DNA from: Prevotella sp.
GTDB taxonomy: Bacteria > Bacteroidota > Bacteroidia > Bacteroidales > Bacteroidaceae
NCBI GenBank assembly: GCA_015060485.1
Contig: SUYI01000006.1
Coordinates: forward strand, 1 to 64,000
Length of the DNA: 64,000 nucleotides
Reading direction: 5' to 3'
The notes beneath the pieces are model-generated. The model searched no databases. It was not told the origin of the DNA and saw nothing but the letters and a program-made list of their open reading frames with translations. Below are positions 41,401-51,200 of this stretch, in pieces; position 1 is the first letter of the stretch, and each line of letters starts with the position of its first letter. The position numbers and the translations under genes are program-made.

Positions 41401-43271
41401 CCTAGCTCTATAGCAGTCGCATTAAGGTCAACGCCATATACATTGTTGGTTGCTATGAAGGCTTTTGTTTTTTGAAGCTCATTGGGATAATCCAATGGAT
41501 CGATAGCTTCACTTACCTCTTTCTGCCTATATTGCAGATATAGTCGAGCAATTTGATTTATGGCCTCATTCTGGAATGCAGCAGCTCCCATAGCAGGCTC
41601 TAAGATTTTCATCTGCATAAGGTCACATGCTGATAGTTCTCCCTTCTCCAACTTTTCAACAATAGGACGAAGTGTATACTTGACAGTGCTTTTCGTCAGT
41701 ACTTCTGGCGTATAATAACTAGCAGATTTCTTGCGATCACGACCATTCAAACGATATATAAAGCGTCCTTTATTGTAAATGACATCTGTACCATTTTCCT
41801 CCTTTAATATTTCATCCTCATTGAAATCACCACGTCTTGAACGAGGTACAAGATATGTTTCAACTGTATCGCCAACTGGATGAACCTCAATATAATCCTC
41901 TTCTGCATAAAAACCACGATATGCCAATAGATTCTCATAGACGCTGCCCAATTGGTTGATGCCAAGATTTGCATATGATATTCGACCACGAGCTTTACCT
42001 TTCTGCTGTTGAGACAGAGATAGCTGGCAAATGATACGCTGCCAGACTAAATTGCGGAATTGAACACCTTTTAATACTTTGAGTTTCTGTTCAGAAAATA
42101 AAGGAGAGTCCAGATGACGTACCCGGAAAGAAGCCGATAATGATGTTTCATCTCGGCGATTTTCATTGTATCCTCCAAGAATTAATTTGAATAGTTGTTT
42201 GATACTGTAGTCAAAGAAATAGCCGTTTTGCTCTTCTGCAGTAATCATATTTACTTGCTCCAAATCTCGTAGCATCTCTAAAGAATAGCCACGTTGATAT
42301 GTCTTGTCGTTGATGGGCAAAATATCGAGATCTGGACGGCTCTCTGCATAAAAAATGAACAACAGACGGTAAATATAAGTCAGACAGTCGTCACGCATCA
42401 TCGCTTCGAAATTATCATCAGTTTCATCCTGCTGGTGGAAAGGATGCTCTGGGTGCTGTTTAATATACCAGATAGCCTCGTTTGCCAAATCCTCCACTGC
42501 ACTCACTACTCCGAGCTTTAAGTCTTGTGTGACAGAATATGCATTCTTGTAAGACTCCTCTTCAAGTTGTTCCATTAGTGGCGTCTCTGCTGTGTTGGCC
42601 AATGCATCACGTGACACGAGCAGGTAAAACAGTGCGAAGTAGTTACGCATACTGCTTTGGGTCGTCTCGGTTAATAACCGCTCTATATCAAATTGCAAGT
42701 AGGCTCCACGATTCCACTTGTCTGCATCCATGAAGAACACCTTGTTACCAGACAATAACAATATATAACGCGGATGTTCTTTTTCTGGCATAGCAAATAC
42801 ATGAGAAACCAAACGGTCAAGGCCCGTTTCTGCAAATCCTAATTCAGGTTCATCGCCAACAGTGATTAGGGTGGCAATGTCCATTACATATAACTGAGGA
42901 GTGTTATCAGCCCTACTACAGACAGTACGAACAGGAAACTCCTTCAATGCGCCATTTTCCCCTAAAGGCAGAGATAGTAGAGTATCTGGCTCTGCTTTAT
43001 CAACCCCGTAATAGCCTAAACACTTCAGGATATTGGTATTGAAGTCATGGGTAAATAGTTGTTTGTCTTTCTCACGGGCATATCTAGAACCCACATCTTG
43101 CTTATAGCGGTTATATTGCTGGCGTAAAGCACTAAAACGTGCATTTAGCTGACTAATACCATCGGCACTATAGCCAGCCTTATCAAATACTTTCTTGTGA
43201 AAATCCTCAGTGAAATATCCTGTGGAAAAAAAGTCGTTGACGTTCTCTATGAAACTGTATGATGCGTTCAT
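38451..43271 (-). CDS. Eco57I-type N6-adenine DNA methyltransferase (DrmMI-like)
   Basis: 1606 residues. The catalytic part shows the SAM-binding ILEPAMGAAAF (about 559) preceded by SASYYTPEVLTK, and the catalytic GNPPWIKLEF (about 957), the order of type IIG and BREX/DISARM methylases. The N-terminal 500 residues are helical and could carry a nuclease remnant, but no clear PD-(D/E)XK triad is visible. The C-terminal 500 residues are likely target recognition. It should methylate adenine at a specific site, marking host DNA. The SNF2 gene precedes it by 11 bp, the DrmD-DrmMI order of DISARM class 1. Confidence 0.88.
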   Translation of the reverse strand: MNASYSFIENVNDFFSTGYFTEDFHKKVFDKAGYSADGISQLNARFSALRQQYNRYKQDVGSRYAREKDKQLFTHDFNTNILKCLGYYGVDKAEPDTLLSLPLGENGALKEFPVRTVCSRADNTPQLYVMDIATLITVGDEPELGFAETGLDRLVSHVFAMPEKEHPRYILLLSGNKVFFMDADKWNRGAYLQFDIERLLTETTQSSMRNYFALFYLLVSRDALANTAETPLMEQLEEESYKNAYSVTQDLKLGVVSAVEDLANEAIWYIKQHPEHPFHQQDETDDNFEAMMRDDCLTYIYRLLFIFYAESRPDLDILPINDKTYQRGYSLEMLRDLEQVNMITAEEQNGYFFDYSIKQLFKLILGGYNENRRDETSLSASFRVRHLDSPLFSEQKLKVLKGVQFRNLVWQRIICQLSLSQQQKGKARGRISYANLGINQLGSVYENLLAYRGFYAEEDYIEVHPVGDTVETYLVPRSRRGDFNEDEILKEENGTDVIYNKGRFIYRLNGRDRKKSASYYTPEVLTKSTVKYTLRPIVEKLEKGELSACDLMQMKILEPAMGAAAFQNEAINQIARLYLQYRQKEVSEAIDPLDYPNELQKTKAFIATNNVYGVDLNATAIELGKLSLWLNVMHRDMETPFFSNRLAHGNAVIGAWLKVYKQTDVQSDVVNKHYVDKKWWEASTRRLSFDSKRPLRHYTEVYHFLLPVKEMLGVLTTHQRSSTDPEYRSMKEKKRGWLKGITGDEYTQLKRISNKIDVLLKEYVKFQMGIEKYANNGYSVWNYPLNRELPFNTTQQRQELDDRRYGKNSAYRKLKAVMDYWCSLFFWEYEDAASLPTRQQYWDDIERVLNVDVEYEHKVRFSNADKTGQQDLFLPKQGHFAFDQAEEESEVKAMEVNEILSKVGGRQTGELQLEGQVSNDRFDIVTRLSERYRFFHPMLDFLEVFWLRDGFDIICGNPPWIKLEFNDTDIVAEKFPEVAVRRMSAPDVRRELMTYFVRDDERKVSGTQKLRKIYHEEENENVGSTAFLNAYCNYPLLVGQQTNLYKCVLANGFSLLSNQGYMGLLHPETVYDDSKGQPLRKEMYKRLCYHFQFQNALNLFAEVAHREKYGSSIYGGLKEAISFDSINNLFHPNTIDLCFTHNGNGECHGIKENGEWNLSGHKDRIVHYDEVGLRVLCDTFEEGGNWECTKLVSIHAKEILDVLKSLSSFKKHVRNYNCIISEGWHETNDVDKGIIKRSTQYPDMSQLQMIYSGPHMFVGNPLYKTPKSVCIGKADYNVIDLNAINTDYISRTNYTPCIAKNDYEKAFSGFQIGQDDEGNPIYDNWIDYYKSAFRLMLSQAGERTLSGGIIPPRTSHICTVISAVFPDNRLLTEFTGLTSSLTLDFFVKTIGTGALHGGRILSFPLGIADKFKSALFPRTLMLNCLTSFYSSLWNGMWEDNYCLQSWSINDSRLKQFNSLQSDWTWNTPLRNYFERRQALVEIDVITAMALGLSLQDLEMIYTIQFPVLQQNEDDTWYDAKGNIVFTCSKGLTGVGLDRQTWETIRGEKLDDNNYAGIEPTSSFVIDPAKSELYGGETVTYYAPYNRQNRIEDYRRAWEHFEKVFKD

Positions 43272-43282
43272 AATCTATCCTT

Positions 43283-46159
43283 TTAAAAATTGTAGAAAGC
43301 AGCAATTACCTTAATATAAGGCTCACCTTGTAATGATTCAAGATCTTTAAGATATTGACCACGATCCTCATATAGCGCAGAGACCTTCTTCGTCCTGCGA
43401 TTTATACGCACAGCAGCGAATCCGGATGGAATTCCCTCCTCTTCAAAAAGTTTTAACTGCTTTTGCTCTCCATTCATCCATCGGTCCAATCGATCACGAT
43501 AGTCTTTGACAACGCTATTCATTGCAGCTGTCTTTGTTGCTTGCTCACCATTTATATAGTTTTGCAAATTTTCGATGGCTTCAGGCAAGAGCTCTTGTAG
43601 AATTGCGAGATGCTCTTCTGGAATAGTGTCAGTATATAAACGTTCCTTTAACTCGAATTGGTCAATAAAAGCAGATAATGGAATTGGCTTGAAAAGCCCA
43701 TTACCATCTTTATTAACCGGGCATACGACAAAATCACTAATAATACTGTCTCCAAGGCGATTACTAATCTGTCCACTCATAACAAAATAGGCCATGTCTT
43801 TGGGGAGAACCGATATTCTTGCAACTGGAGCATCATTTTTAGGGATTGAAGCTGTAAGCTTTGTAATCATAAAACGTATAACAGGATGCAGGTCATAAAG
43901 CAATTGAATATCAGCCCAACGAATACCGTCAGTATTGTTTATGGCCTTATCTGCCACGCGAGCATCTTCTATCGCCCTCATCACATCCTCTTTATTGGCT
44001 GATAGACGATAGCGCATACCGATCCTTGGCTTTGCTTCGGCAGGCATGTCATATAATACTTTATCCAATTCATCAGTGTTTGTAATACTAATGAAATTAT
44101 TCTCAACAACGACATTGCCTGCCATTATTTGATGGTCACTTTCAAGTTGTCGGAACAACTCAGAATAGAAATCCATATCTTTTTTGAAGATAGATAGTGG
44201 AGTTTCTACTTTTACATCTACTTCAGAATCGTCTGACTTTAGAACAGGCGTCGGAGTTGGCGATTGTCCTCCTTCCTCAGAGGAATCAGTTCCACCTTCT
44301 AATCCTAATGCTGCAAGTTTTGCCCAAACATCATCATCATCATTGATAATTGCATGTTCAATAACTTTTTCTTCTTTATGGACATCGTAAAGATGCATGA
44401 CTTCAGCGGCATCGCCCAAAGTCTTACTAACCTCATCCTCTTTTTCCTTTAGTCTGTCTAAGATACGGAAATCGGTACTAATATTTGTATTATCACTACG
44501 AAGTACAAGATAATGTATGTATGGTACTTTTGGCTGTTTGTAGCGGTCAATACGACCATTTCGCTGTTCCAAAGTAATAAGACTCCATGGAATATCGTAG
44601 TTGAACATCCGATTGCAATAGTAATGAAGATTAACACCTTGTGCTCCTGCATCACTGCAAATAAGCATACGAATCGGAGAATCTTTCATGCCAAAATTCT
44701 CAATCATTGCATCTTGCTCTGTGTCGAGCATTCCTCCTTGGAATATTGCAATACGTGGGTAAGCGGCATCACCAGTCTTAATAGGGGTGGGCTTGATTTT
44801 GAAATCTTGTTCTAGGCGAGTCTTGAGATAATTGATAGTCTCAATACGTTCAGTAAATACAACAATTCGATCATCTTGTTCCTTACCGCTCCAATTTAAT
44901 GATTTAAGTATTTCCTTAAATTTAGTGTATTTAGAATCCTGATCTGTTGCAAGGATCTTGTTAATCAAATCTAATTGCTCACGGAGTTCTTCACTATCCT
45001 CCTTCTCTAATCTGTTCTCAATAGATTTTTTTGCAGCTGCCGGTGAAGACATATAACTCTTGAACAACAATAATGGCATGAACATTTCTCCTAAACGTGA
45101 TTTGCTCTGTTTGTATAGTTTGAATTGCTCATGCTGACAACACAAGAACTGCTCTTCTAATGGATTCAACGTTACATGATCTGAAACCAGCTGCCTGTCA
45201 GGGAAGTTTCCCGCTATTTCTAGATCATTTTTCAAATCGTTCTTAAAACGTCGAACATAATATGGCTTAATATCCTCACTCGTAAAGTCACCACTGAGGG
45301 GAATGGCCGTTGGCTCTAACATCCGAACAAGTGACGCAAAATTCTCTGCGCGTCCGTTGTGCGGAGTTGCCGAAGTAAAGATGAGACTGTCACAATGTTC
45401 TGCCAGGATCTGAGCCAATGAACCACGCTGACTTGATGAATTAGTCACCTTATGGCATTCATCAATAACAATAATATTCCAACGGGTATGCTCAATATAG
45501 TTCCGAAACATTGTACTGTTCTTCAATGTATCAACAGACATTATAGTCTTGTCATAATAATCGAAGGGGTTCTTATTCTGTGGAATGATGGTCTTTATTT
45601 TATTGACACCGTCAGAATCGAGGCGTACAAGGGGTATGTCAAAGCGGTTCCACAATTCTTCTTGAAACTGCTTCAAAATGCTTTTGAGGGCTATAACCAA
45701 GATGCGTTTGCCTCTACCTCTCCGAATCATCTCAGAGAGGAAAATACCAACTTCAATGGTCTTTCCTAATCCGACAGCATCAGCAATCAACATTCTTGGA
45801 CGAGGCATAGACAATGCCTTTACTGTGGGAACAAGTTGATAATTATGGACATCGTATGCTCCTTTTTGGGCAATTGTAATAGCAGGAGAATGTTGGGCGC
45901 TGGAGCGTAATGCGGCTTCGATATAAAGTTTCGTCAGGCGATACCCACTCTGTGTGTCAGGCACAAAATGTGTATTCTCTGGGCGTACTGGCTCTATCTC
46001 TTCCAGATTGGTGTCAAAACAAAAAGTTTTTCCTGCAACCAGTGGGGAAATACCAACTACATCGAGCAGGATATTGCCCTCACCACCATCATTTTTATCA
46101 GTTATAAGGAAATCCTCTCCTCTAACCGTGATACGCTGACCTTGTGAATATGTAATCAT
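43283..46159 (-). CDS. SNF2-family helicase/translocase (DrmD-like)
   Basis: About 958 residues from the ATG at 46159; an in-frame TTG start 3 codons upstream is less likely. Motifs are ADAVGLGKTIEVGIF (about 128), VIDECHK (about 233), SATPHNGRAE and EQRNGRIDRYKQ (about 536), of the SNF2/RapA kind. A Ser/Pro/Gly-rich linker (about residues 640-665) follows the second RecA lobe, and a C-terminal 300-residue domain is unknown. It probably translocates along double-stranded DNA and works with the methylase next door. The resemblance to DrmD is by length, order and motifs. Confidence 0.88.
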   Translation of the reverse strand: MITYSQGQRITVRGEDFLITDKNDGGEGNILLDVVGISPLVAGKTFCFDTNLEEIEPVRPENTHFVPDTQSGYRLTKLYIEAALRSSAQHSPAITIAQKGAYDVHNYQLVPTVKALSMPRPRMLIADAVGLGKTIEVGIFLSEMIRRGRGKRILVIALKSILKQFQEELWNRFDIPLVRLDSDGVNKIKTIIPQNKNPFDYYDKTIMSVDTLKNSTMFRNYIEHTRWNIIVIDECHKVTNSSSQRGSLAQILAEHCDSLIFTSATPHNGRAENFASLVRMLEPTAIPLSGDFTSEDIKPYYVRRFKNDLKNDLEIAGNFPDRQLVSDHVTLNPLEEQFLCCQHEQFKLYKQSKSRLGEMFMPLLLFKSYMSSPAAAKKSIENRLEKEDSEELREQLDLINKILATDQDSKYTKFKEILKSLNWSGKEQDDRIVVFTERIETINYLKTRLEQDFKIKPTPIKTGDAAYPRIAIFQGGMLDTEQDAMIENFGMKDSPIRMLICSDAGAQGVNLHYYCNRMFNYDIPWSLITLEQRNGRIDRYKQPKVPYIHYLVLRSDNTNISTDFRILDRLKEKEDEVSKTLGDAAEVMHLYDVHKEEKVIEHAIINDDDDVWAKLAALGLEGGTDSSEEGGQSPTPTPVLKSDDSEVDVKVETPLSIFKKDMDFYSELFRQLESDHQIMAGNVVVENNFISITNTDELDKVLYDMPAEAKPRIGMRYRLSANKEDVMRAIEDARVADKAINNTDGIRWADIQLLYDLHPVIRFMITKLTASIPKNDAPVARISVLPKDMAYFVMSGQISNRLGDSIISDFVVCPVNKDGNGLFKPIPLSAFIDQFELKERLYTDTIPEEHLAILQELLPEAIENLQNYINGEQATKTAAMNSVVKDYRDRLDRWMNGEQKQLKLFEEEGIPSGFAAVRINRRTKKVSALYEDRGQYLKDLESLQGEPYIKVIAAFYNF

Positions 46160-46180
46160 TCCAAACAAGATTATTTTTTG

Positions 46181-48256
46181 TTATTTGAGTGACTTTAAGA
46201 AAGAAGATGGCTCGCCACATCCAGTAATTAGGACACGGTTCACGGCACGAGTCAGTGCAACGTACATCAAAGAACGCTGCTGTTGATCAATCTGCCGTTT
46301 TTGCTCATCATCCAATTCTTGATAATTGGATGGGTGGTACGGTATAGTGTTACGACTTACATCCGTTAAGATTACTACGCGGAATTCCAGACCTTTCATA
46401 CGATGAAATGTATATGCCCGAACACCATCGATGTCACCTCCATTCCATCGACGGCAAGGAATCGAAGCTTGGCGGGATAGATAGTTTGCCGTACTATCCA
46501 CCATATCATTTCGATACGCAGCTACACAGATGTCATCAGGACGGATGCCCGCATCAAGACATTGCCTGATGTATGTAGCTATAGCATCCAATTCCTGATT
46601 CTTATTTGGATACATCTGATATATGGGGGCTTCTCCATGGAGGAGAGATACATATCCTCTGAGGTTTTCTGCATTGCCGTCAAAATCGTCAACTTCCATG
46701 CCAGAAACGATGCTAACGGCATGTTTCTTTATTTCTTCTGTAGTACGGTAATTAACACGTAAGCGGCGACTGCGACCTGCTATATTGATCCCAGCACTCT
46801 TGAAATTCAGTTTTCTTGAATAGATGCGTTGATATGGATCTCCAACAAGGAACAAATCATTTGGACCAACTGGAGTTAAGGCACGCAAGAATCTGAGTTG
46901 TGGGTTGGACAAGTCTTGTATCTCGTCTGCAATAACATGGGTATAAGGACGCTCATCGTTTTCGTTCAGCCATCCTGTGACCATATTGAAGAGCTCGTCG
47001 CGCTCAACAAGGTTTTGCATGCTCTTTTTCTCTGTGTATTTTTCCACCATCTCCCAGACATTCTTTCTTTGCTTACGGGAAAGAGCACTGCCTTGCCCTG
47101 TTCGTGGTGTTTTAAGATACTGTTCCAATGATTTAACATCATGGTAGAGAATGATGTCCTGATATTCGGACTGAAGGAAATCTGCTGAGAACTCTGACAT
47201 ATTATCCATTACAACCTCCTCCCATAAAGCATGGATTCGGCGTTCATCGAGAAGGACATTAGTCCCTTTCCCGATAATGTTTTTGGCCTTGGCAATATCC
47301 AGAGAAACCTTATCAACAGTATCAAGAACATATCTCTGAGACGGGACCTCCATTTGTTGGATTGAACCTATCAGATTATCAACCAAAGAACGATTATATG
47401 CCGTATAAAGGACCTTTCCTTGTCCTTCATAAGTCTCTGTACACAGGCGCTTCAGCCGATGTATAGCAGCAACCGTCTTTCCAGTTCCTCCACCTCCACT
47501 TACCTTAAGAGAGCCAGAGTAATTCCCTTCAACAATACGACGCTGAGAGGGATGCAAGAATATCATCCACTGCTTTAAGTCTGCTTTTAATATGTGCTCC
47601 AAATCTTCGTCATCAGTGATATCGATAAAGCGACGGCGATTATTCTCACTTTGAAGTTGTTTCTCATGCTCCTCTTCCTTGCGTTTACCTTCTTCTACAT
47701 CGTAGATAATTCGATTAATGTCTCCAGAATCGAGAAGGTAATATAGATTCTCCCATGCATCTTGTGGTATCTCATTCTCATATTTGTCAAGTTCATCAAG
47801 ATCCTTTATAGACTTAACAAGAGGTAATAATTCCGAAGGAACACCAATACGCAACAGCTGTTCATCTGAGTATGGGGAAAAAGCAGTAGCTTCAGTACTA
47901 TTAGCTATAGCCTGACGTTCTTGTACGTGTTCAACAGAAATGATTTGAAATGAATTGATTTGCTCATTCCAAATGAATTTCTTGTTCTCAGCCCACTGCA
48001 TAGCTTCGTCATGATGGTCGATATGCAGCAAACAATAATCCTCGCCATTAACGACACCGATAATCATTCTATACTCAAGCCCCAAACGTGCAGTTCTTAG
48101 GTTCTCGTCTTTAAACGACGCTATCGACTCCAAATTGATGGCTGCTGACTTGGGGTTCTCCTTAAACTTACGTCTGAACTCCTTAAATTTGTTTTGTACA
48201 TCGCGCGGGAGGCTCATAATGCTATCCCAACATGATTCTTCAAGAAATAGTCTCAT
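46181..48256 (-). CDS. UvrD-like helicase with RelE-fold N-terminus
   Basis: 691 residues. The first 95 resemble a RelE/ParE toxin fold (RDVQNKFKEFRRKFKENP, LEYRMIIGVV, HIDHHDEAMQWAENKKF). After a linker comes an SF1A helicase: VSGGGGTGKTVAAIH (about 254), VIADEIQDLSNPQ (about 444), then GDPYQRIY and MYVALTRAVNRVLIT. The fused toxin-like domain is known in a group of UvrD proteins; it may bind nucleic acid or ribosomes, or simply act as a structural module. The domain's catalytic residues cannot be confirmed. It is 6 bp after the DUF1998 helicase gene. Confidence 0.88.
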   Translation of the reverse strand: MRLFLEESCWDSIMSLPRDVQNKFKEFRRKFKENPKSAAINLESIASFKDENLRTARLGLEYRMIIGVVNGEDYCLLHIDHHDEAMQWAENKKFIWNEQINSFQIISVEHVQERQAIANSTEATAFSPYSDEQLLRIGVPSELLPLVKSIKDLDELDKYENEIPQDAWENLYYLLDSGDINRIIYDVEEGKRKEEEHEKQLQSENNRRRFIDITDDEDLEHILKADLKQWMIFLHPSQRRIVEGNYSGSLKVSGGGGTGKTVAAIHRLKRLCTETYEGQGKVLYTAYNRSLVDNLIGSIQQMEVPSQRYVLDTVDKVSLDIAKAKNIIGKGTNVLLDERRIHALWEEVVMDNMSEFSADFLQSEYQDIILYHDVKSLEQYLKTPRTGQGSALSRKQRKNVWEMVEKYTEKKSMQNLVERDELFNMVTGWLNENDERPYTHVIADEIQDLSNPQLRFLRALTPVGPNDLFLVGDPYQRIYSRKLNFKSAGINIAGRSRRLRVNYRTTEEIKKHAVSIVSGMEVDDFDGNAENLRGYVSLLHGEAPIYQMYPNKNQELDAIATYIRQCLDAGIRPDDICVAAYRNDMVDSTANYLSRQASIPCRRWNGGDIDGVRAYTFHRMKGLEFRVVILTDVSRNTIPYHPSNYQELDDEQKRQIDQQQRSLMYVALTRAVNRVLITGCGEPSSFLKSLK

Positions 48257-48262
48257 ATGTCT

Positions 48263-51200
48263 TTATTTTTTAATTGCTTCAATATTGAAAGTTTCTGGAT
48301 CGTATACTGAATAACCGGCAGCGGTAGCTGCGTCATCATCGTCAGAGAAGAAAACGAATTTGTATTGCTCAGAGACAAGGTCTGCTTCGCATACTTTGCG
48401 ACCACTTTCATCAAAAATGCCTACTCCAGCAGTATGATTGAATTCTATTCCTTGCTTAAGTAGTTGAATGACAATGTCATGGAGCTCATCATCAAATGCG
48501 CTTGCAATCCTTTCGAATTCTGCATCTTCGTCAATATCTGCGGCATTTGTATTTAACACTTCTATGCCCTGATACATGGAGATTAGGTCGTATACTCGCC
48601 AGAAATCCTGCCATTGTTTCTCAGGGAGTCCTTCATCTGTTTGAAAATTCTCAGGTACATTGAACTGGGTTTTTAATTGTTTGTTGGCCATATCAATCGT
48701 AACCTTTAATGAAGCCCATGGTTGGGATGGGAACAATTCGAAAGAGGAGTTTAGTGCAGGCTGCAAACCTACAACATACATCAATAGCTCATCCTTTATC
48801 TTTTTTGTTTGCCAAAGATTGGCTAAAAGATAGAACAGGCGTAACATAGAATTGTGTTGAGAAGTCCACGGGTTAGGTGGGAGCTTTTGAAGAATTGAAT
48901 TTTGATGTCGCTCGAAAACACTGTCCTTATTATTCTCTTTGTCTTCAAATAGATTCATATCGTTCCAAGAAAGAGTGTAGGACATATATCTGTCTGATGC
49001 TTCTATGCTTTGACGTTTACGAAAATCCTTATTAAAAACGTTGTGTTGAGATGATGCATGGTAACTGTAACCATCCATATAGATGGCAATGCTCCGCAGA
49101 TGGTCAAAAGCTACTTCATTCCATTGGTGACCATCATTATGTTTCATCATTACCGGGCGAATGAGAAAATCCGGCTCTGTATAAAACTCAACTCCTTTGG
49201 ATTTGTTGAGAACATATTGGGGTATTATCACATATGAGATAAGATTTGAACCATCATCATATGATAACTTATACTGCTGTCGATAAGACAAGTCATCTTT
49301 CTCAAATGACCACGAGTGGGTACCATCTGCTTGGTTGTCCTGTTGTATATAATTCTGGATGGCATAAATAAAGCGCTTCTCCAACTCACTTTCTTCCATG
49401 CCACCATCTTGGGAGAGGATACCTAATTTACCTATTTGTTCCCAGTTACTTGTTCCGTTTTTCTCATCATAGCAGTTATCAAGAATCTTACGGAATAATT
49501 CGTCAGCGCGTTTCCTGCTTAGTTTATCTTGTATTCGTTGATTGGAATAAGTAAAAATACAATGATAACATCCATCTTTCCCTTCTTCCTTACACTTACA
49601 GGTATGAATTCGCTCCCAAGCATTTTGAAGAATCTTTTCAAATTCTGTCGGATTACATATCTGTGCAAGATAACCTGTTCCGCCTGGTATCGTATCGTAA
49701 AGGATAATATAGCGGTCAAACCTATGAGTCTTATCATTATAGGTTTTATATTTCTCGATTTTTATGTGATCGGGATTCCCTTCAAAGTAATCACGTAGAC
49801 CAAGACCTATACCGGCAGCAAACATATCTGTGGTAGCTTCAGTATCTACTTCTTGAACAGGGAGAAGTACCTTTATTGCCTCTGTATGGAACTTATGATA
49901 CAAATATACCTCCTCAAAATATTCATCCGATTTATCTTTATAAGCCTGATCTTTATGCTTACAGAAAGAGTAGTGTAGTTCTTTGGGGTCTGTCACGTTC
50001 AAATCATGTGATTTGCTTGTAGACTTGCCACAGTAACGACAAGTAACAAATCCTTTTACGGGAACATGTTCACGTTCGTTGATTTGCAGATCGCGGGCAT
50101 CGCGTTGTTCGGAATCACCAAGATTGACATCGATGACATCAACACTTTTGCAGTATTCAATACCAAAGGGAATTGTTCGAAGTCCACTGGCATTAATACT
50201 TCCATCAAAAATGAAATGCTTTGATATCAAATAATAATTACTTTCTCTGTCATCACTATTATCACCTGTTACGGCATCTTCCTTCTTGTCGCTAGAACGG
50301 ACAACATCCATTCTTACAAAGTTATGGACATTAACGGGAGTTCCAAAATCTTGATCTCCACATATTGGACAAGTCTGTTCATGGTCAGCAGACTCTATTT
50401 CTATATGATCACATTTAGAGCAGAAACGCATTGGTACCAGTGTCTCTCTATCGCCGGAACTCCAATTAAGAGTAGATAAACCAGAAACATTCATCTTATA
50501 TTTCTGTGCATAGAAATGATTACCAGGAGCTAATTCCGATAAAGCGGACGATGCAGAACGTTGAACTTCAATTTCCTGAATGATATATTTTGATTGCTTA
50601 TCATTGACAGGAGGACGATGAATAATTGTAGCGTCAAGTGTTACTCCCTGTTCTGGGAAAGCATAGTTGGGCAACAATCCTGAATTGGTCATAAATTCAA
50701 GAACCTGTTGATTGACAAGGGTTCGTCTTGTCTTAAAGAGAATGCTTTTCTGGAGTTCTAATTCAATTCTCTCTTCATCTGTTTCTGCCCAACCAGAACT
50801 TTTAATAGTCTGACTAATATCATTGATACGTTCCGTCATTCCCATAAAGGTGTTGTACAGCTTTTTAAATTCTTTCTTTATAAGATTGACGAACATTCCA
50901 TCACGTAACATGGATGACAAACTATCAAGAGCTTCTTCTTGCTCTATTTTGTATTGGGATCGGAATAGGACTTCCAGTTCTTTGCCGTTCTCTATTATAT
51001 AAGAGATAATACGATTGTAAAAAGAACAATCATTTGTCTCGTATGTGGCTATTGGCAACATAAACACCCTTGATGGGATAATATTGTTTTCTGGATCTAA
51101 TCCTGTCCAGGTATCAAGGCAGAAGGCAAAATAGTGGCGACGGAGAATATCAACTGCAGACAGATAACATCCTGGTGTGTTGATTTTCCCCTGCATCATC

